The position numbers were made by a program, and so were the translations under genes. This document shows positions 6,155 to 8,796 of a stretch of 8,796 nucleotides of DNA, one piece after another. Position 1 is the stretch's first letter, and every line of letters starts with the position of its first letter. The stretch comes from Clostridia bacterium (GTDB lineage Bacteria > Bacillota > Clostridia > Oscillospirales > CAG-272). Under the pieces are notes generated by a model, which saw only the letters and a list, made by a program, of their open reading frames with translations, did not search any database and was not told the origin of the DNA. The DNA lies in contig CAAGDE010000100.1 in the NCBI GenBank assembly GCA_900768535.1, positions 1-8,796 on the forward strand, in the 5' to 3' direction.

Positions 6155-7381
6155 TCAGAGCACACAGGACGAGAGCAGCTTCCCGTCCTTCACCACCAGC
6201 CGCATCCGGCACTGTACCGTCTTAACTCCGTCCGTCATGCTCCAGCAGTCCACGTCCACCGTCACCTCTCCCGCCGCAGTCGGAATTCCGTCAATCGTCA
6301 GCGCCCACAGATATTTCCCGCCGAGGTTTTCGGCAGTGTACGCCTCAATTGCGCCGTCCGCCGTGGCAAGAATGCTGTCATACACCGCAGATGCCGTCTT
6401 CGATGCCGTTTTGGTTTTCGTCTCGCCGTTCTCCTTCCACGAGAAGGTCAGGTCGGTCCCGACCGAAGCATAATTCAGCCCGTCAACCGTTCCGACCAGG
6501 CGCATTCCGTACTTATTCGCCTTTACCGCCGAGAACTGCACCCCAGCCAGCACCGAACCGGACGGAACAATGCCCAATTCCGCATCCGAGAGAGGCTTGC
6601 TGCCCGAATATACCCGGATATTGTCCATGCTGAGTGTGCAATCGGCAGGGGCTTCGGTTGCTTCGTTGACAAATCGCCCAAGCGTCAGTTGAAATATATC
6701 GGTAGCATTACTACTGAAAACCGGAGAAATGCCACGGAATACCGGCACGCCGTCAGCATAGAAATCACAGGTAACACCGGACGCATTGTAGTGATAAACA
6801 GCCGCTACGCGCGTCCATTTTCCGTATGTGAATTTGACGTTAGAATACACATTTTTACCGGCACCAACATCCAGATAGCACATACTTGCCGTCCCATCAT
6901 CCTGTCTCGGTACCAACCGGATCGGATTTTTCTGCCAACCGGCGGTTTTGCTTTTTGCCGCAAGAAGATAGACAAACGCACCGTCATCACGGTCAATCAA
7001 CACATCGTATTGCACAACGATATCCGCCGCATAATCAGTTAGTGTCTTTTGTCCGAGACCAAGCACCACGTTAAACGGCATGATTGCAAGACCGGATGCT
7101 GCCTTGCTCCCGGCAGGCTTGTGGTAAGCCGCACAGTTGTTTTCTCCCCATCTGGTTTCTATCTGCGTTGTATTCTCGGAAAAGAATACGAGAAAATCAG
7201 TCGAACCGTCCGGTTTGGTCATCCAAAGATTGTCCTGCTTCTGAATCGCTCCCACGGGCAGATCGTCAAAATTCAGGTCAAAGTAGAGCTTTGGTGCCTC
7301 CTCTGCGGCGCCGGACAGCGGAACTGCCGCGAGCAGAAGACAGCATAGGGCAAGGAATGCGAGCAATCGGGTCTTTTTCAT
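6155..7381 (-). CDS. Secreted LamG-like (concanavalin A-like fold) protein with C-terminal Clostridia-type beta domain (408 aa)
   Basis: Residues 1-25 are a Sec signal peptide (MKKTR, hydrophobic core, then a cleavage region near SGAAEEA) without a lipobox, so the product is secreted. Residues about 31-258 look like a LamG/concanavalin A-like jelly roll: LYFDLNFDDLPVG start, WTRVAAVYHYN strand, CDFYADGVPVF, and the terminal DNIRVYSG typical of this fold. Residues about 279-398 form a second beta-rich domain (YGMRLVGTVDGLNYASVG, then SAVYDSI, then KYLWALTIDGIP). I recall this type at the ends of other Clostridia secreted proteins, without knowing a family name. No sortase motif or SLH domain is seen. 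Likely role: carbohydrate or cell-surface binding; no catalytic residues are recognised. Start at 7381: GAGAGGA ribosome binding site 8 nt upstream and a signal peptide at this Met. The in-frame start at 7573 lies upstream of the predicted promoter. Confidence 0.82.
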   Translation of the reverse strand: MKKTRLLAFLALCCLLLAAVPLSGAAEEAPKLYFDLNFDDLPVGAIQKQDNLWMTKPDGSTDFLVFFSENTTQIETRWGENNCAAYHKPAGSKAASGLAIMPFNVVLGLGQKTLTDYAADIVVQYDVLIDRDDGAFVYLLAAKSKTAGWQKNPIRLVPRQDDGTASMCYLDVGAGKNVYSNVKFTYGKWTRVAAVYHYNASGVTCDFYADGVPVFRGISPVFSSNATDIFQLTLGRFVNEATEAPADCTLSMDNIRVYSGSKPLSDAELGIVPSGSVLAGVQFSAVKANKYGMRLVGTVDGLNYASVGTDLTFSWKENGETKTKTASKTASAVYDSILATADGAIEAYTAENLGGKYLWALTIDGIPTAAGEVTVDVDCWSMTDGVKTVQCRMRLVVKDGKLLSSCVL

Positions 7382-7508
7382 GTGTTTTTTCCTCTCTTTC
7401 TTTGAAGGCTTCCCTTCCTTATTTTCAACGGCTGTGCCGGTGAATGACCAGTTTTTGATATTTCCGAAAATTGCATCCTCCGCGTGCAGATGCGGTTTCT
7501 TTGTCTCA

Positions 7509-7537
7509 ATTATACAGTATTGTCCGCCGTTTCGCAA
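7509..7537 (-). promoter_or_regulatory. Promoter for the LamG-like / small peptide unit
   Basis: On the minus strand, TTGCGA (7532-7537) and an exact TATAAT (7509-7514) are separated by 17 nt. The predicted start is near 7502, giving a 5' leader of about 120 nt before the ATG at 7381. A short hairpin (GAAGG/CCTTC at 7404-7417) sits just before the ribosome binding site. Two direct copies of CCGTTTCGC (plus-strand reading, 7527-7535 and 7540-7548) overlap the -35. Confidence 0.65.
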
Positions 7538-7641
7538 GTCCGTTTCGCCATCCTGCCCATCTTTCACAATCAATCAGCCATTTATTCATATTGTCAGCAA
7601 GCCCAAAATCGAAAAAATAAAGAAAACAGGGGCTTTGAGAT

Positions 7642-7691
7642 AAAAAAGCTGTTGCAACCGGTTCGGAATGAACGATTGCAACAGCTTTTTT
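7642..7691. terminator. Strong bidirectional intrinsic terminator
   Basis: Bases 7642-7657 (AAAAAAGCTGTTGCAA) are the exact reverse complement of 7676-7691, giving a 16-bp stem with an 18-nt loop that itself contains GTTC/GAAC. Either strand ends in six or more U residues (plus strand: CTTTTTTCATTTTTTTT). No plus-strand gene runs into it, so its likely job is to end the leftward transcript that starts near 7860 and to insulate the promoter at 7509-7537. Confidence 0.85.
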
Positions 7692-7798
7692 CATTTTTTT
7701 TGCAAACAGCAGGAAATCAGGACCGTTTCCCCGTCAAGCCGGAAGCCGTTCCCTGCGGCAAGGAGCAGAATCAACCCCAACGCCGCAGAGATCGCCAT
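7691..7798 (-). CDS. Possible small hydrophobic peptide (35 aa)
   Basis: The ORF runs from an ATG at 7798 to a TGA that touches the terminator stem. Product: MAISAALGLILLLAAGNG, then FRLDGETVLISCCLQKK, that is, a short hydrophobic segment (residues 2-16) and a Lys-Lys end. It has no ribosome binding site of its own. Its ATG is 16 nt after the stop of the 8-codon ORF led by GGAGG, so translation would need coupling, as known for the mok/hok pair. The size and hydrophobic stretch recall type I toxins, but I cannot match a family, and the segment is short for a membrane span. It may be chance. Confidence 0.2.
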   Translation of the reverse strand: MAISAALGLILLLAAGNGFRLDGETVLISCCLQKK

Positions 7799-7866
7799 CC
7801 GATAGGAGGAATACTCAATAGTAAATCATGCCCATCGCCATGCACCTCCAACCCGGGTCTGCTTCC

Positions 7867-7895
7867 ATCATACCACAATCGGCGCGGTTTTGCAA
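7867..7895 (-). promoter_or_regulatory. Extended -10 promoter driving the small transcript
   Basis: On the minus strand, TTGCAA (7890-7895) and TATGAT (7867-7872) are 17 nt apart, and TGG precedes the -10 (extended TGn). The predicted start is the A or G near 7860-7862. The next signal downstream is GGAGG (7845-7849). Confidence 0.6.
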
Positions 7896-8052
7896 TGGGA
7901 AACACGATTTTTCCGTTTTTTCGCTTTGCGGTTGTCGTCATTTTTCCCGGATGCGCGCATATCGTCAGTCAACAGCCGCAGGTCGCTGTCTCCGATTGCG
8001 CCTTTTTTTAACGATTTCCCGCTTTGATAATCAATGCCTATGGGTGATTTTG
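7896..8052. other. Intergenic DNA without recognised features
   Basis: This stretch follows the stop of the LRR gene on the minus strand. It contains a T-run (8003-8009) and mixed sequence. I see no convincing hairpin-plus-U terminator for the LRR gene, no ORF with a ribosome binding site, and no repeat. Confidence 0.5.
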
Positions 8053-8796
8053 TTACGGGCTCCCTATTTTGAAATAAGGACCGTAAATTTTTGTATATAT
8101 CTCTAAGCTTTCCGCATCGGGAACATGGAAAACGTCTTCCGAATCATACCCCAATACAGATTCCGGAGAGAAGTTCACGATTTTTTCGTCTTCTGTAGCG
8201 GAAGATGTGATGTACACCCGCTTCAGGTTATCACAATTGCTAAAAGCAGAAGATTCGACTGCGATAATGGATTTCGGCAGTATGACGGTTTCGATAGCTT
8301 TGCAGTTGGCAAAAGCACTATAGCCAATCATTTTCACACTTCCATCGGTTGGTATAACACTGCTATCGCACCCCAAAATAATTTTTTCGGAGCTTCTTTC
8401 AATCAGACAGTTTCCATCAACATAATAACACGGATTTTCTTCTGCCACAACGATTTTTTCGATGACATTAAATTTTATAAAACCATGTCCCCCCATCGTT
8501 GCACGACAATTGAATGCACCTGTTTGAATATAAACCACGCTGGCAGGAATATAAATGTTTTTGATATCGCGGCAGTAATCAAATCCGATTAAAATTTCTT
8601 TTATGCCCTCCGAAATCCGAATGGTTTCAATGCTACTCTCTTCCAAACATTTCCCAGCCAGTCTTGTAACCGGCAAGCCCTTATATTCGCCCGGAATAAC
8701 GAACTCTTTGATGACATCCGGTAACATTCCCGGACAAGCGGAATATGACTTCCCATCGTCATTGAGGGTATACCACATATATGTCGCTGAATCATA
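8053..8796 (-). CDS. BspA-like leucine-rich repeat (LRR_5) protein, C-terminal part; 5' end outside window
   Basis: The reading frame is open to the right edge (247 codons plus stop), so the N-terminus is missing; the Met at 8778 is internal. The first residues, YMWYTLNDDGKSYSA, followed by IKEFVIPGEYKGLPVTRLAGKCLEES, are the standard opening of a treponemal/BspA-type LRR_5 array. Repeats follow with IPASV..IQTGAFNC, an intervening NPCYYVDGNCLIERSSEKIILGC module typical of this family, then VKMIGYSAFANCKAIETVILPKS and VESSAFSNCDNLKRVYI. It ends with a short non-repeat tail (YGPYFKIGSP) and no sortase motif or membrane anchor. Such proteins are usually secreted or surface adhesins. The gene is AT-richer than the left half of the window (21 of 60 G+C at 8401-8460 versus 46 of 60 at 4441-4500 by hand count), consistent with separate acquisition. 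Confidence 0.85.
   Translation of the reverse strand, partial: YDSATYMWYTLNDDGKSYSACPGMLPDVIKEFVIPGEYKGLPVTRLAGKCLEESSIETIRISEGIKEILIGFDYCRDIKNIYIPASVVYIQTGAFNCRATMGGHGFIKFNVIEKIVVAEENPCYYVDGNCLIERSSEKIILGCDSSVIPTDGSVKMIGYSAFANCKAIETVILPKSIIAVESSAFSNCDNLKRVYITSSATEDEKIVNFSPESVLGYDSEDVFHVPDAESLEIYTKIYGPYFKIGSP

Larger units (their letters stand above)
7642..7860 (-). ncRNA. Candidate stand-alone small transcript (about 220 nt; sRNA or small-ORF mRNA)
   Basis: The region is bounded by an extended -10 promoter at 7867-7895 and the terminator at 7642-7691, both on the minus strand, with no long ORF between. Internal pairings include CTGCGGC with GCCGCAG (within about 7747-7785, minus reading) and GGAGG (7845-7849) with CCTCC (7805-7809), which would hide the only good ribosome binding site. 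It carries an 8-codon ORF (ATG 7841 to TGA 7815, MAMGMIYY) and a 35-codon hydrophobic ORF (7691-7798). I do not recognise an Rfam class. Existence as a transcript is inferred from signals only. Confidence 0.4.

Noticed and set aside
7382..7573. N-terminal extension of the LamG-like protein from 7573
   Set aside because: The extension precedes a clear signal peptide, and its start lies upstream of the predicted promoter at 7509-7537.
7506..7694. Minus-strand 62-codon ORF starting MKKAVAIVHSEPVATAF
   Set aside because: Its coding sequence is the terminator hairpin itself followed by the promoter region; no independent RBS.
7642..7860. 6S RNA or known riboswitch
   Set aside because: The 5' and 3' ends do not form an evident long closing stem, and I recognise no riboswitch core motif.

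Overview
The window looks like a chromosomal accessory region of a gut-type Clostridia (Bacillota) bacterium, most likely of the Oscillospirales or a neighbouring order. The evidence is AGGAGG-type ribosome binding sites, consensus sigma-A promoters, lipobox lipoproteins, a family-1-like solute-binding lipoprotein, a BspA-type LRR protein, and GGGGAAGG-type hairpin repeats of a kind I associate with these genomes. The taxonomic call is inference; there is no rRNA or marker gene.

Left part (1-4811, minus strand): four tightly packed genes read leftward. They encode an inosine/uridine nucleoside hydrolase-like enzyme, an extracellular solute-binding lipoprotein, a large lipoprotein with two tandem N-terminal carbohydrate-enzyme-type domains and a sialidase-like beta-propeller, and the start of a second, signal-less sialidase-like protein that runs off the left edge. 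Two junctions are ATGA overlaps and the third gap is 19 nt, so this is one operon. An AraC-family regulator (4913-5668, plus strand) is divergent from it. The shared 101-nt intergenic region holds an exact TTGACA-17-TATAAT promoter whose spacer contains an inverted repeat. Together this looks like a regulated locus for capturing and breaking down a glycan or glycoside, with extracellular binding and cleavage, a cytoplasmic second step and a nucleoside-hydrolase-type step. The substrate cannot be read from sequence.

Middle (5669-6008): no gene. It holds two copies of a GC-rich hairpin repeat in inverted orientation with 35-bp identical arms. Next, on the minus strand (6009-7381), comes a two-gene unit with its own promoter: a secreted LamG-like protein followed after 17 nt by a 42-aa peptide with an excellent ribosome binding site.

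Right part (7382-8796): a strong bidirectional terminator and, about 170 bp to its right, an extended -10 promoter pointing at it. These define a candidate stand-alone transcript of about 220 nt with short hydrophobic or leader ORFs, possibly an sRNA or type I toxin-like locus. The right edge is the C-terminal part of an AT-richer BspA-like LRR_5 surface protein. No tRNA, rRNA, CRISPR array or transposase was seen.
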